Of a DNA stretch of 64,000 nt, positions 36,740 through 45,441 are shown piece by piece; the first letter of the stretch is position 1; the number at the start of each line of letters is the position of its first letter. The DNA is taken from positions 54,975-118,974 of the forward strand of contig JAGGHK010000004.1 of the NCBI GenBank assembly GCA_024104275.1, read 5' to 3'. The position numbers and the translations under genes are program-made. The stretch is from Bifidobacterium sp. Lineage in GTDB: Bacteria > Actinomycetota > Actinomycetes > Actinomycetales > Bifidobacteriaceae. A model generated the notes under the pieces. That model was given only the letters and a program-made list of their open reading frames with translations, ran no database searches and had not been told where the DNA came from.

Positions 36740-38086
36740 ATGGAACTCAATGACGAGCCTCGTCCAGATACGGATGACGGCCAGATTACAACGGACGACA
36801 CAGCAGCCGCAGCCGCAGCCGTAGTGGACAAAACCAACCTTGCCCCCGACACAGGCAAGCCCTTGGACATGAAAGCCAAGATCCGATTCGGCATCGGCTT
36901 CGTGCTCTTCGGCCTGCTGTGGATGACGGCAGGAACCGCCGGCTCCGCAGTGCTGCTTCCCCAGCGCTTCAGCGAACTGCATATCGGCGTGCCTGAGGTG
37001 ATTCTGGGCACCATGAATTCGGTGGGCTGCGTGTTCGCGCTGGTCTCCAACATCGTTTTCGGCGCGTTCAGCGATGTGACACGTTCAAGGTTCGGCAAGC
37101 GCACACCGTGGATCATCGTTGGCGGCTTCATCGCCGGCGCCGGATACGCGTTGACCGCCTCAAGCACCACCCTGTTCGGCATCGTCGCAGGCTGGTCCAT
37201 CGTCCAGGTCGGCGTCAACTGCATGATCGCCCCGGCGATTGCCGTGCTTTCCGACCGTATTCCCGAAAACGTACGTGGCACCTTCTCGGCGTTCTATGGT
37301 GGCGCCGATCTCGTCGGCTCATCACTTGGTACCTTCATCGGAGCCAAATTCATCTCCAACATGGGCACCGGCTTCATGCTCGGTGTCGCGCTCTTCATCT
37401 TTGCCGGCGTGGCCGCGGTCCTCGCATGGCCCCGTGAGCTTTCCACGAAAAACGCCGGGAATACCGAGAAGCTGCACTTCTCCCAAATCGCCAAGGCTTT
37501 CATTCCCCCGACCAAGAATTGCCGCGACTTCTACCTGGCCCTCTGCGGCAGGCTCATGTTCATTCTCGGCTGGCAGATGATCGGCGGCTATCAGCTTTAC
37601 ATCCTGCAGAAGTACTGCCACATGAGCAAGACCGTTTCCGCAGGCGTGCTTTCGCAGATGGCGGCACTGGCCATGATTGTACAGATCATCATGTCGCTGG
37701 TCGCCGGCCCACTTTCCGACAAGCTGCACAGGCGCAAGATCCTCGTGTTCATCGGTTCTGCCATCATCGCCATCGGCCTTGCCATCCCGTGGTTCTTCCC
37801 GACCAAGGAAGGCATGCTGGCCTACGCACTCGTCGGCAACTTCGGCTATGGCATGTACAAGGCCGTCGATCAGGCGCTGAACGTCGACGTCCTGCCCAGC
37901 GGTGACGAAGCGGGCAAGGATCTGGGCATTCTCAACCTCGCCAACACTTTGGGCCAGGTCATTGCACCTGTTATCGTCAGCTCCATCATCGTGGCGACCA
38001 ACAGCTACGCGATCCTCTTCCCAATCGCGATTGCCGGCGTGATGATAGGCGCCATTATCATCATGTTCATCAAAAAGGTGAAGTAG
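36740..38086 (+). CDS. MFS sugar permease (GPH/SLC45-like)
   Basis: 448-residue permease, twelve spans, with an acidic/alanine-rich cytoplasmic N-terminus of about 50 residues. Motifs are VFGAFSDVTRSRFGKRTPW (loop 2-3), GPLSDKLHRRK in the second half, and DEAGKDLGILNLANTLGQVI near 390. It shares the GKDLGIxNxAN segment with the permease at 48923, so the two belong to the same family. Probably imports a glycoside cleaved by GH78 and GH1. AAAGGAAG precedes the ATG. Confidence 0.83.
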   Translation: MELNDEPRPDTDDGQITTDDTAAAAAAVVDKTNLAPDTGKPLDMKAKIRFGIGFVLFGLLWMTAGTAGSAVLLPQRFSELHIGVPEVILGTMNSVGCVFALVSNIVFGAFSDVTRSRFGKRTPWIIVGGFIAGAGYALTASSTTLFGIVAGWSIVQVGVNCMIAPAIAVLSDRIPENVRGTFSAFYGGADLVGSSLGTFIGAKFISNMGTGFMLGVALFIFAGVAAVLAWPRELSTKNAGNTEKLHFSQIAKAFIPPTKNCRDFYLALCGRLMFILGWQMIGGYQLYILQKYCHMSKTVSAGVLSQMAALAMIVQIIMSLVAGPLSDKLHRRKILVFIGSAIIAIGLAIPWFFPTKEGMLAYALVGNFGYGMYKAVDQALNVDVLPSGDEAGKDLGILNLANTLGQVIAPVIVSSIIVATNSYAILFPIAIAGVMIGAIIIMFIKKVK

Positions 38087-38124
38087 CCGTCAGGCGGTTC
38101 ATCCTCACGATGACACGATAAAGC

Positions 38125-38162
38125 GAACGCCGGTTCCGTGCAGTTTGATGGGGCCGGCGTTC
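38125..38162 (+). terminator. Terminator between MFS and GH1 genes
   Basis: Perfect 9-bp arms GAACGCCGG (38125-38133) and CCGGCGTTC (38154-38162), followed by a T-rich stretch. GH1 therefore may have its own promoter. Confidence 0.7.
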
Positions 38163-38292
38163 TGTTATCTTCTGTTATCCATTTTTAATATTGAAATCAA
38201 TCTGTATTTTGCGTTCGTCGTTCCGGCCTTAAACCGCTGGAACGATACCGGCCATCCATCAGCAGACATCAGCACAGCAGCAAGGAGCATTC

Positions 38293-39675
38293 ATGCCTTT
38301 CAGATTCCCGAACAACTTCACCTGGGGCGTCGCGACGGCCTCCTATCAGGTCGAAGGAGCCACACAAGAAGACGGGCGAGTCCCCTCTATCTGGGACACG
38401 TTCTGCAGGCAGCCCAATACCATCATCGACGACTCCTCGGGCCGCAACGCCTGCGACGAGTATCACCGATACCCCGAAGACATCGAGCTGATGAAGCAAC
38501 TCGGCGTCGGTGCCTACCGCCTTTCGGTCGCCTGGCCGCGTATCGTCGCCGAAGACGGAACGGTCAACCAAGCCGGTATCGACCACTATCTGCGACTCCT
38601 CGACGCCTTGCACGAGGCCGGCATCAAGCCGGTGGTCACGCTGTATCACTGGGACCTTCCGCAATATCTGCAGGACAAAGGCGGTTGGGCAAACAGGGAT
38701 ACCGCGTTCCGCTTTGCCGATTACGCGGGCATATTGGCCGACGCCTTCGGCACAAGGGTCGATACGTGGACGACATTGAACGAGCCGTGGTGCGCCGCGT
38801 ATCTCGGCTATGGCAGCGGCGCGCACGCTCCGGGGATACAGGATTACGAGCAGGCTCTCAAAGCCGTCCATCACCTCAATCTCGCCCACGGTCTGGCCGC
38901 CAAAACCATCCGCCAGAAATTGGGCGACGATACCCGCGTATCGGTGACGCTCAATCTTTCCGTCAATATCGCGCAAAGCCAGGCACCGGAAGACATCGCT
39001 GCGAAAAAGCGCATGGATCTCATCGCCAACGAGGTGTTCCTCGAACCGATGCTGGAAGGCCGCTATAATCCGGAAATAGCCGAAGCGACCAAGGACGTCA
39101 CCGATTGGGGCTTCGTCAAGGACGGCGATCTGGAAACGATCCATCAGCCGATTGCGGCATTGGGATTGAACTATTATTCGACCAAGCACGTCTGCCGTCG
39201 CCAGCATCCCGAAACGGCAAGAAACGCGATGCCCGCGCAGGAAAACGTCGAAATCCTGCCTCCTCAGGGCGAATTGACCGCAATGGGCTGGAACCAGGAG
39301 CCTTCCGCGCTCAAGCAGACGCTGATCGACCTGGGCAAGCGGTTCCCCGACATCGAGCTGATGATCACGGAAAACGGTTCCGCCTGGGACGATACGGTCG
39401 TGGCCGACCCTTCGGCTCTGCACGGTAAAATCGTTCATGACCCGCAACGCGTCGCTTATATGCGCGCCCACCTCAAGGCCGTTTGCGAGGCCATCGACGC
39501 CGGCGCAAACGTCACCGGGTATTTCACGTGGTCGCTGCTCGATAATTTCGAGTGGGCGTTGGGTTATACCAAACGTTTTGGCATCATCCGGGTCGATTAC
39601 GACACCCAGGAACGTATCTGGAAGGATTCGGCGCTGGAGTACCAGCGCATTATCAAGGCCAATGCCATAGAGTGA
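38293..39675 (+). CDS. GH1 beta-glucosidase
   Basis: Family 1 retaining glycosidase, 460 residues, TIM barrel, no signal peptide. N-terminal signature FTWGVATASYQVEGA, acid/base Glu in TTLNEPWCAAYLGYG near 165, nucleophile Glu in LMITENGSAWDD near 356, substrate-binding WSLLDNFEWALGYTKRFGI near 410. Actinobacterial GH1 enzymes of this type are broad beta-glucosidases. With GH78 it could split rhamnosyl-glucosides such as rutinose. AAGGAG precedes the ATG. Confidence 0.92.
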   Translation: MPFRFPNNFTWGVATASYQVEGATQEDGRVPSIWDTFCRQPNTIIDDSSGRNACDEYHRYPEDIELMKQLGVGAYRLSVAWPRIVAEDGTVNQAGIDHYLRLLDALHEAGIKPVVTLYHWDLPQYLQDKGGWANRDTAFRFADYAGILADAFGTRVDTWTTLNEPWCAAYLGYGSGAHAPGIQDYEQALKAVHHLNLAHGLAAKTIRQKLGDDTRVSVTLNLSVNIAQSQAPEDIAAKKRMDLIANEVFLEPMLEGRYNPEIAEATKDVTDWGFVKDGDLETIHQPIAALGLNYYSTKHVCRRQHPETARNAMPAQENVEILPPQGELTAMGWNQEPSALKQTLIDLGKRFPDIELMITENGSAWDDTVVADPSALHGKIVHDPQRVAYMRAHLKAVCEAIDAGANVTGYFTWSLLDNFEWALGYTKRFGIIRVDYDTQERIWKDSALEYQRIIKANAIE

Positions 39676-39706
39676 CGCGAGCATCGTTCCGTCGTATTCG
39701 AATGAC

Positions 39707-39747
39707 AGGGCCGGGCCAAACGGCAAAACAGTGTTTGACCCGGCCCT
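39707..39747. terminator. Bidirectional terminator between GH1 and IclR
   Basis: 15-bp arms starting AGGGCCGGG (39707-39721 with 39733-39747) with one mismatch and an 11-base loop, between convergent genes. Confidence 0.85.
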
Positions 39748-39811
39748 GCTTTATGCAACCCAGTTTGGCTCGACTTGTTTTATGTCAGCGATAGGCCAGG
39801 CCATTTACCGC

Positions 39812-40606
39812 TCATTCGTTCTCTTTGCCCGACCAGCCGAGTTCCGCGGAAATCGAGGCCGCGGCTTGGGAGACCAAAGGGCCAACTTCGCGCATGCGTT
39901 CGAAAGGCATGAAGGTCTTGAAACTCGAGACCGAAATCGCACAGACGATTTTGCCGGATTCGTCGCGCACCGGCGCAGCCACGCAGCGCACGCCCGGTTC
40001 GTTTTCCTCAAGGTCGTAGGCCACACCGCGTTTGGCGTACCGTGCCATCGCGTTGGCGAAGGCCTTAGCCCCGGAATAATTGTGTTCCGGCTGGCGTTCC
40101 ATGCGCTTGCGGTCGTCGATATACTGCTTCTCCCAGCGGTCTTTCTGGTCGAGCAGCAGCGCCTTGCCGATGCCCGTGTAGGTCAGCGGCATTCGGCAGC
40201 CCGGCCAGGAACGGATTTCGACGGAACGGGTGCCATTGACCTTGTCGAGATAGAGCGTCTCGCCATCGTTCTCGACGGCGAGATGAATGGTGTCGCGGGT
40301 GGCATCGGAAAGATCAAGCAGATACGGGCGGGCGACGGCGCTGATCGACGTATCCTCCCTCGCCTGAAAGCCCAGCTCGATCAAGGCCGGGCCAAGCGCG
40401 AGACTGCCGTCGACGTTGTCGCGCAGCATGCGTTCACCACGCAACGCCTGAATCAGACGATGCGTGGTGCTTCGGCTCAGGCCCGTGGCCTCGGTCAGCG
40501 CCCGCAACGTGCGAGCCCCCGCGGCGACGGCTTTGAGCACGGCGATGCCGTTGACAAGGGTCTGGGCGCCACGCACGTTCGTGGTTCCTTCGTTCATAGA
40601 TTCCAC
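39812..40606 (-). CDS. IclR-family regulator of the rhamnose genes
   Basis: 264-residue IclR regulator: N-terminal winged helix (GIAVLKAVAAGARTLRALTE, GLSRSTTHRLIQALRGERML) and C-terminal effector domain (RMPLTYTGIGKALLLDQKD, DLEENEPGVRCVAAPVRDES). IclR/KdgR proteins often sense sugar acids or 2-keto-3-deoxy acids. It follows the aldolase and dehydratase on the same strand, and a dyad TGAAAC-N3-GTTCCA lies in the divergent promoter of the pathway, so it is the likely pathway regulator. Start is GTG at 40606 or ATG at 40597; neither has a strong binding site. Confidence 0.85.
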   Translation of the reverse strand: MESMNEGTTNVRGAQTLVNGIAVLKAVAAGARTLRALTEATGLSRSTTHRLIQALRGERMLRDNVDGSLALGPALIELGFQAREDTSISAVARPYLLDLSDATRDTIHLAVENDGETLYLDKVNGTRSVEIRSWPGCRMPLTYTGIGKALLLDQKDRWEKQYIDDRKRMERQPEHNYSGAKAFANAMARYAKRGVAYDLEENEPGVRCVAAPVRDESGKIVCAISVSSFKTFMPFERMREVGPLVSQAAASISAELGWSGKENE

Positions 40607-40809
40607 GATAGCCGCCCGTCCTTGAATTACCTATCGATATCAAACCTCGACGGCGGATTCAAGCAATGTCGGGTTCCGACAACGTCTTCCGTCTCGCCTA
40701 CTCCCGAAATCCGGAATATGACATTATTGGGACGATGCCGGACTTCACCAGGCTTGGAACCACCGTTGACAGGTACTTACATAATGAATTATGTAATACT
40801 AATTGGTTT

Positions 40810-41583
40810 TTACTTATATTGCGCGAGCGCAGCATCCAAGGCGTGCACGTAGACGTCGGTATCGCCGGCGACCGCGACGAAATCGGCACCCCAGCCAAAG
40901 TACCGCTTGGCGGTGGGAGCATCAAAAGCCAGTGAGCCGACGGCCTTGCCGTGCGCCTTGATGACGTCGAAGGCATGGTGGACCTCGTCGCTGATGGCGG
41001 CGGCATCATCCGGGTGGCCAAGCGAGGCCGAAAGGTCGGCGGGTCCGATGAAGATACCGTCGATGCCTTCCACGCTGGCGATCTCTTCGATGTTGCCGAG
41101 CGCCTCACGCGATTCGACCTGTACGACCAGGCAGATCTCGCTGGCTGCGTCGCGCATGTAGTTGGGAATCATGCCCCAACGGCCTGAGCGGGCGATGGAG
41201 CCACCGACGCCGCGGATGCCCTTGGGCGCGTAGTTGACGGCCTTCACCATCAGCTCCGCCTGCTCACGGTTGTTGACCATCGGAATCAAAAGCGACTGGG
41301 CACCGATGTCGAGCACCTGCTTGATGCGCACCGGATCGGCCGCGGCAGGACGCACGATGCACGGGGTGTCATAGCCTTGGCAGGCGCGAAGCTGCGCCTC
41401 GAGGGTGGTCAGGTCGTTCGGGCCGTGCTCGCCGTCGATGAGCATCCAGTCGTAGCCGATACCGGCGGCGATCTCCGCCGACGTGGCGGAACCCATCGCC
41501 ACCCACAGGCCTTTGAGCTGCTTGGAGCCGGGCTGATGAATCGCCGCTTTGAATGTATTGTGTTGCAATTGTTGAGAAACCAT
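40810..41583 (-). CDS. rhmA: HpcH/HpaI-family aldolase, probable 2-keto-3-deoxy-L-rhamnonate aldolase
   Basis: Class II metal-dependent aldolase, 257 residues. Catalytic segments: MLIDGEHGPND (His base) near 47, IPMVNNREQAE near 100, CLVVQVESREALGNIEE (Glu metal ligand) near 150 and IFIGPADLSASLGHP (Asp ligand) near 175. The RhmA/GarL group cleaves 2-keto-3-deoxy sugar acids to pyruvate plus an aldehyde; for L-rhamnonate the aldehyde is L-lactaldehyde. The dehydratase gene just upstream supports this substrate. AAGGAG precedes the ATG. A strong hairpin (41616-41693) lies between it and rhmD. Confidence 0.83.
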   Translation of the reverse strand: MVSQQLQHNTFKAAIHQPGSKQLKGLWVAMGSATSAEIAAGIGYDWMLIDGEHGPNDLTTLEAQLRACQGYDTPCIVRPAAADPVRIKQVLDIGAQSLLIPMVNNREQAELMVKAVNYAPKGIRGVGGSIARSGRWGMIPNYMRDAASEICLVVQVESREALGNIEEIASVEGIDGIFIGPADLSASLGHPDDAAAISDEVHHAFDVIKAHGKAVGSLAFDAPTAKRYFGWGADFVAVAGDTDVYVHALDAALAQYK

Positions 41584-41615
41584 ATGGACGAAACTCCTTA
41601 GTTGAGAAAGCGGGA

Positions 41616-41693
41616 GTTACAAAACTCGCAGATACTACATCCAAAATGGCGGACTTTCGCGGAATTAAGTTCGGTATCTGCGAGTTTTGTAAC
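41616..41693. repeat. Dispersed long-hairpin repeat, copy C
   Basis: Perfect 20-bp inverted repeat GTTACAAAACTCGCAGATAC (41616-41635) with its complement at 41674-41693; the loop contains AAATGGCGGACTTTCGCGG. It starts 5 bp after the rhmD stop and ends 33 bp before the aldolase start, so it lies inside an apparent operon and may attenuate it. Outer arms match copy A and the inner arm/loop match copy B. Confidence 0.9.
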
Positions 41694-41697
41694 CGGC

Positions 41698-42924
41698 CTA
41701 GTGCTGATACGGCCGCTCAAGCGGGCAATCGCGGTTGAGTTCGACGCCGAAACCGGGCTTGTCCAGCTCTTCGGCGGTGATGACACCATCGTGAGGCACC
41801 GGTTCTCCGATGAGGATCGGGTCGAACTGCGGACGGATATGGTCGGCCTTGGGAGCCGTCATCAGCATCTCGCTGAACGGCGTATTCGTAAACGTAATCA
41901 CCGCATGGTGCGAGTAAACGGACGAACCGTGAGGCACCACGAGCTGGCCATGCGACTTGGCGACCGCCGCGATCTCGCACAGGGAGGTCACGCCGCCGCA
42001 CCAGCCGACGTCGGGCTGCAGGATGTCGACACCCGCGTCGGAGAGTTCCTTGAACCCTTCGAGCGTGCCAGTGTGTTCGCCGGTGGTCATGAGCATGCCG
42101 GCGGGCATGACGCGCTTCAGCTCGCGGTAGGACTCGACCTGGCTGGCCGGGAAGCACTCTTCCATCCACTTCAACTTGTAAGGCGCGGCCGCGTGGGCGA
42201 ACTTGGTGGCGTAGTTGACGTCCATGCTCATCCAGCAGTCGTACATCAGCCAGAAATCGTCGCCGACCTTCTCGCGCATATCGGCGAGCGTCGCGATGTC
42301 TTTTTCGATGCCTTCGTCGCCGAACGCCGAGCTCCAGTGGGTCGGCATCTTGCCGCCGATAAAGCCCATCTTCTGGGCCAGATCGGGCCGGGCACCCGTG
42401 GCATAGAAGTGAATCTCGTCGCGGACCGCACCGCCAAGAAGCTTGTAGACCGGCATCTTCAGGACTTTGCCGTAGAGATCCCACAGCGCCAAGTCGACGC
42501 AGGAGACGGTGTTGATTACGACACCGCCACCGCCTGAGTAGAAGAGCGTGGCGTTGAGCATCTGGTCGTGAATCAGCTTGATCTGGTCGACGCGTTTGCC
42601 TTCCACGAAGCGCGAAAGATGATGCTCGACGATGAAGCAGCCGATGGCTCCGGCCGTCGAAATGGCGAAACCGGTCGTGCCGTCGCTGGCCTCGACCTCG
42701 ACCACCAACGTGCCCAGCACGTTCAGGCCGAAGCTCTGACGGGACTGCTCGTACTCGGGGTACTTGCTCATCGGGGTGGCGATGTGGTCGTCGATCCAGT
42801 GGCCGGGGCCCTGATCATGATAGTCGCCGCCGCCCTGTCCGTGCACCTTGGCCGCCGCCCCGCCCATGGAATAGGCGCGGATCGCGGTAATCGTGGGCAT
42901 CTTCAATGATGGAGCCAATGTCAT
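41698..42924 (-). CDS. rhmD: L-rhamnonate dehydratase
   Basis: Mandelate-racemase subgroup of the enolase superfamily, 408 residues, converting L-rhamnonate to 2-keto-3-deoxy-L-rhamnonate. It follows enterobacterial RhmD almost continuously: [78 protein letters not shown] (metal Asp), KWMEECFP (Glu), TTGEHTGT (Glu-His), [29 protein letters not shown]. This level of similarity makes the substrate call much firmer than for most of this superfamily. GAGAGGA precedes the ATG. Divergent from the SDR gene. Confidence 0.93.
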   Translation of the reverse strand: MTLAPSLKMPTITAIRAYSMGGAAAKVHGQGGGDYHDQGPGHWIDDHIATPMSKYPEYEQSRQSFGLNVLGTLVVEVEASDGTTGFAISTAGAIGCFIVEHHLSRFVEGKRVDQIKLIHDQMLNATLFYSGGGGVVINTVSCVDLALWDLYGKVLKMPVYKLLGGAVRDEIHFYATGARPDLAQKMGFIGGKMPTHWSSAFGDEGIEKDIATLADMREKVGDDFWLMYDCWMSMDVNYATKFAHAAAPYKLKWMEECFPASQVESYRELKRVMPAGMLMTTGEHTGTLEGFKELSDAGVDILQPDVGWCGGVTSLCEIAAVAKSHGQLVVPHGSSVYSHHAVITFTNTPFSEMLMTAPKADHIRPQFDPILIGEPVPHDGVITAEELDKPGFGVELNRDCPLERPYQH

Positions 42925-43123
42925 AGCGATTCCTCTCCGTTAAAGAAAAACAGTGTCGATATCCAGATTATCGCGACCACAGCTTTGTCCCTATATATGA
43001 AACAGCGTTCCAAATATGGTGAAATAGGATATATACGGAATTTTCGTACATCTCGATTATGCTCAAAATCGTCACTGTCGAAAGTCCCTGCAACGTCAAG
43101 CAGCGACAACGAAGGAGTTTTTC
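42925..43123. promoter_or_regulatory. Divergent rhmD/SDR promoter with IclR-type dyad
   Basis: TGAAACAGCGTTCCA (42998-43012) fits the dyad TGRAAC-N3-GTTYCA expected for an IclR-family operator. On the plus strand TTCCAA (overlapping the dyad) and TATATA (43033 region) are 16 bp apart, a plausible SDR promoter; AT-rich TATATA sequences on the other strand could serve rhmD. Confidence 0.5.
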
Positions 43124-43921
43124 ATGACCAGCAATTCTTACGATTTCAATGGCAAAGTCGTTATCGTCACGGGCGGCGGCACCGGCATCGGACGTGCCGT
43201 CACCCAAGGATTCCTCGACAACGGCGCCACCGTCGTGGCCGTGGGGTTGCGACAAGGCCCACTTGACGAAACGGTGAAAGGCTACGACAACGGCCACACC
43301 CACATCACCGACGTCTCCGACCACGCCCAGGTCAAGGAGCTCGTGCAATCCGTCGTCGACGAATTCGGTCATCTCGACGTGGTCGTCTCCAACGCCGGCA
43401 TCTTCGAAGGCGGAGAGGTCGAGCACGTTTCCGACGAAGTCTGGCACAAGCTTTTCTCCGTCAACCTCGACGGCCTCTTTTACCTCACCAAGGAGGCTCT
43501 GCCCCATCTCATCGCTTCGCACGGCAACATCGTGGTCGACACTTCCGTTTCCGGCCTGTACGGCGACTGGGGACAGACGGCCTACAACTCCACCAAGCAC
43601 GCCATGAACGGATTCGTGCGCTGCGTGGCCCTCGATTATGGCGCCAAAGGCGTGCGCATCAACGCCTTCGCACCGGGGTTCATCGAAACCGACATCAACA
43701 AGGAAGTCTGGAGTGACCCCGAGCGCGTGGCTCCCTACACGCAGCGGGTAGCTTTGGGACGTACCGGCCGGCCCGAGGATTGCGCGGGAGTCGCGTTGTT
43801 CCTCGCGTCCGACGACGCCGCGTACCTGACCGGCTTGGTCGTTCCCGTCGACGGCGGCACCACGGCGGCCACCGGGCAAGGGCGCAATTCGTATGAAAAC
43901 GACACCCGTTCCGTGCTGTGA
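43124..43921 (+). CDS. SDR dehydrogenase, probable L-rhamnose 1-dehydrogenase
   Basis: Classical short-chain dehydrogenase, 265 residues. Cofactor motif VIVTGGGTGIGRAV, NAG in VVSNAGIFEGG, active-site Ser in VDTSVSGLYGD, Tyr-x3-Lys in AYNSTKHAMNGF, PG motif FAPGFIETDI, and the tail VPVDGGTTAATG. SDR enzymes of this length catalyse the first step (aldose to lactone) of non-phosphorylative sugar pathways. The specific substrate is inferred from neighbours: lactonase downstream, rhmD and aldolase divergent. GAAGGAG precedes the ATG. Confidence 0.85.
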   Translation: MTSNSYDFNGKVVIVTGGGTGIGRAVTQGFLDNGATVVAVGLRQGPLDETVKGYDNGHTHITDVSDHAQVKELVQSVVDEFGHLDVVVSNAGIFEGGEVEHVSDEVWHKLFSVNLDGLFYLTKEALPHLIASHGNIVVDTSVSGLYGDWGQTAYNSTKHAMNGFVRCVALDYGAKGVRINAFAPGFIETDINKEVWSDPERVAPYTQRVALGRTGRPEDCAGVALFLASDDAAYLTGLVVPVDGGTTAATGQGRNSYENDTRSVL

Positions 43922-44027
43922 ACCGTTGCCTTGAGCGGTGTTCTGCTTCGATTCCGGTAGAATACAACCAGAACAGGCAGCCAGTCATTGACAGACGAAG
44001 AAACGCCGGCTACGATTCCTGAAAACG

Positions 44028-44078
44028 CCGACATGCCGGATGCCGGTTCATCAACGAACCGAATAATCAGTATGTCGG
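44028..44078 (+). other. Two-tier hairpin between SDR and lactonase genes
   Basis: Outer arms CCGACAT/ATGTCGG (44028-44034, 44072-44078) with inner GGTTC/GAACC. There is no T-run. It could be an attenuator, processing site or leader structure in the 245-bp gap. Confidence 0.4.
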
Positions 44079-44166
44079 TTTGCCGATTTGCTGCCTAGAT
44101 CCGGCAGACGGAAATACGATAGTCATTATTATTGGATAATGATTTTTAAGTCAAAGGTGACATCAA

Positions 44167-45186
44167 ATGACAACCATCGATAACAACAACCAATCAAAGA
44201 GCACCGCGGGTTCCGCGGGCAAGCCTGCGATTTTCAGCGAGACAGTGACGGACCGTCTGACGACGATCATCCCGGAAACGCGAGCGCAGGCCACCAAACC
44301 ACGGCCGTTCATCGACACGCATGTACATCTGATGAAGACCTCGCTCTATTCGTGGTTCAACCCGTCGAAACCACCGACATTCGAAGGGCCTTGGGACCCG
44401 CTGTTTACCATGGGCGACTTCACCAACGAACAGCTGGCACAGGAAACGAACGGCACACCAATCGAACTGAAAGGCGCCGTCCACATCCAGGCGAACGCGG
44501 ACGATCCCATCGAGGAAATCGAAACGGTGGAGGCCATGGGCAAACGCGCGACGTGGCCGATCATGATTGTCGGCGGCGGCGACCTGAGCGATCCCGGCAT
44601 CGAAAGCCTGGTGGAACGCGAGGCCTCGTTCGCCGATGTGCGCGGCGTACGGCAGAACCTCAACATGCACCCGCACCCGCTCTATAACTACGTCGACAAA
44701 TCCTATATGGACGACCCGCAATGGCTCAAGGGGCTCGCGCTGCTCAAGAAATACGACATGAGTTTCGACATGCAGCTCTACCCCACCCAGTTCGAGCGCG
44801 CCGGCGAGGTGATGGATGCCAATCCGGAGACGCTGTTCATCATCGACCACGCGGGGATGTGGGCCGACCGCGACCTCGCCGGATGGCAGCTTTGGAGCAA
44901 GGGGCTGCGAAAGCTGGCACAGCGCAGCAATTGCGTCATCAAGATCTCGGCACTGGCCTCGCTCGACCACCGCTGGACGCTGGAGAGCATCAAGCCCATC
45001 GTCTACACGATCCTCGACGCCTTCGGCACCGACCGCGTCATGTTCGGATCGAATTTCCCTGTCGACAAGCTGCACGGCACCTACGGCGACATCATCCACG
45101 GCTTCGCGCGTTGCGTCGAAACGCTTTCCGAGGCCGAGCAGGACGCGCTCTTCGTCGGCAACGCCAAGCGCTTATATCGGTTCTGA
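44167..45186 (+). CDS. COG3618 amidohydrolase, probable L-rhamnono-lactonase
   Basis: Metal-dependent amidohydrolase of the 2-pyrone-4,6-dicarboxylate lactonase/L-fuconolactonase group, 339 residues. Seen: FIDTHVHLMKTSLYSWF (HxH metal site) near 50, GVRQNLNMHPHP near 163, FDMQLYPTQFE near 200, FIIDHAGMW near 223, VIKISALAS near 260 and RVMFGSNFPVDKLHGTY near 295. Second step of the pathway (lactone to L-rhamnonate). An N-terminal extension of about 45 residues precedes the barrel. AAAGGTGA lies before the ATG. A short duplicate of its 3' end follows the gene. Confidence 0.85.
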   Translation: MTTIDNNNQSKSTAGSAGKPAIFSETVTDRLTTIIPETRAQATKPRPFIDTHVHLMKTSLYSWFNPSKPPTFEGPWDPLFTMGDFTNEQLAQETNGTPIELKGAVHIQANADDPIEEIETVEAMGKRATWPIMIVGGGDLSDPGIESLVEREASFADVRGVRQNLNMHPHPLYNYVDKSYMDDPQWLKGLALLKKYDMSFDMQLYPTQFERAGEVMDANPETLFIIDHAGMWADRDLAGWQLWSKGLRKLAQRSNCVIKISALASLDHRWTLESIKPIVYTILDAFGTDRVMFGSNFPVDKLHGTYGDIIHGFARCVETLSEAEQDALFVGNAKRLYRF

Positions 45187-45217
45187 AGGTTCCGAGGCCA
45201 TTCTCATTCGTTCATCC

Positions 45218-45253
45218 GTCGGTAACGCAAAACGTTGGTATCGGTTCTAAAGG
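45218..45253 (+). pseudogene. Duplicated 3' tail of the lactonase gene
   Basis: This 36-bp stretch repeats the lactonase 3' end (45154-45189) and encodes VGNAKRWYRF-stop, against VGNAKRLYRF-stop in the intact gene, in a different frame relative to it. It looks like the remnant of a second lactonase gene copy whose body was deleted, leaving about 64 bp between the two tails. Confidence 0.65.
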
Positions 45254-45441
45254 ATCGTTGAGGAGTCTGACGGATTTCGGCGATATTCCATCGTGATGTC
45301 TTTCAAACAACGCATTAGGCATCGTAGCAACCGCATGAATATCAACGTTCCTCAAGTTATTGAAAAATACCTATAATACTCAATATCAAGTACTATGGGT
45401 TTGTCAGAATGATCGTAAAAGGGATACACAAGGAGACAGCC

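Noticed and set aside
23695-41693. Long hairpins as insertion-sequence ends
   Set aside because: No transposase frame lies between or beside them and the loops are only 31-38 bases; a miniature element without its own transposase remains open.
44816-45250. 144-codon frame overlapping the lactonase gene
   Set aside because: The body is a shadow of the lactonase; only its last ten codons are meaningful, as the duplicated tail.
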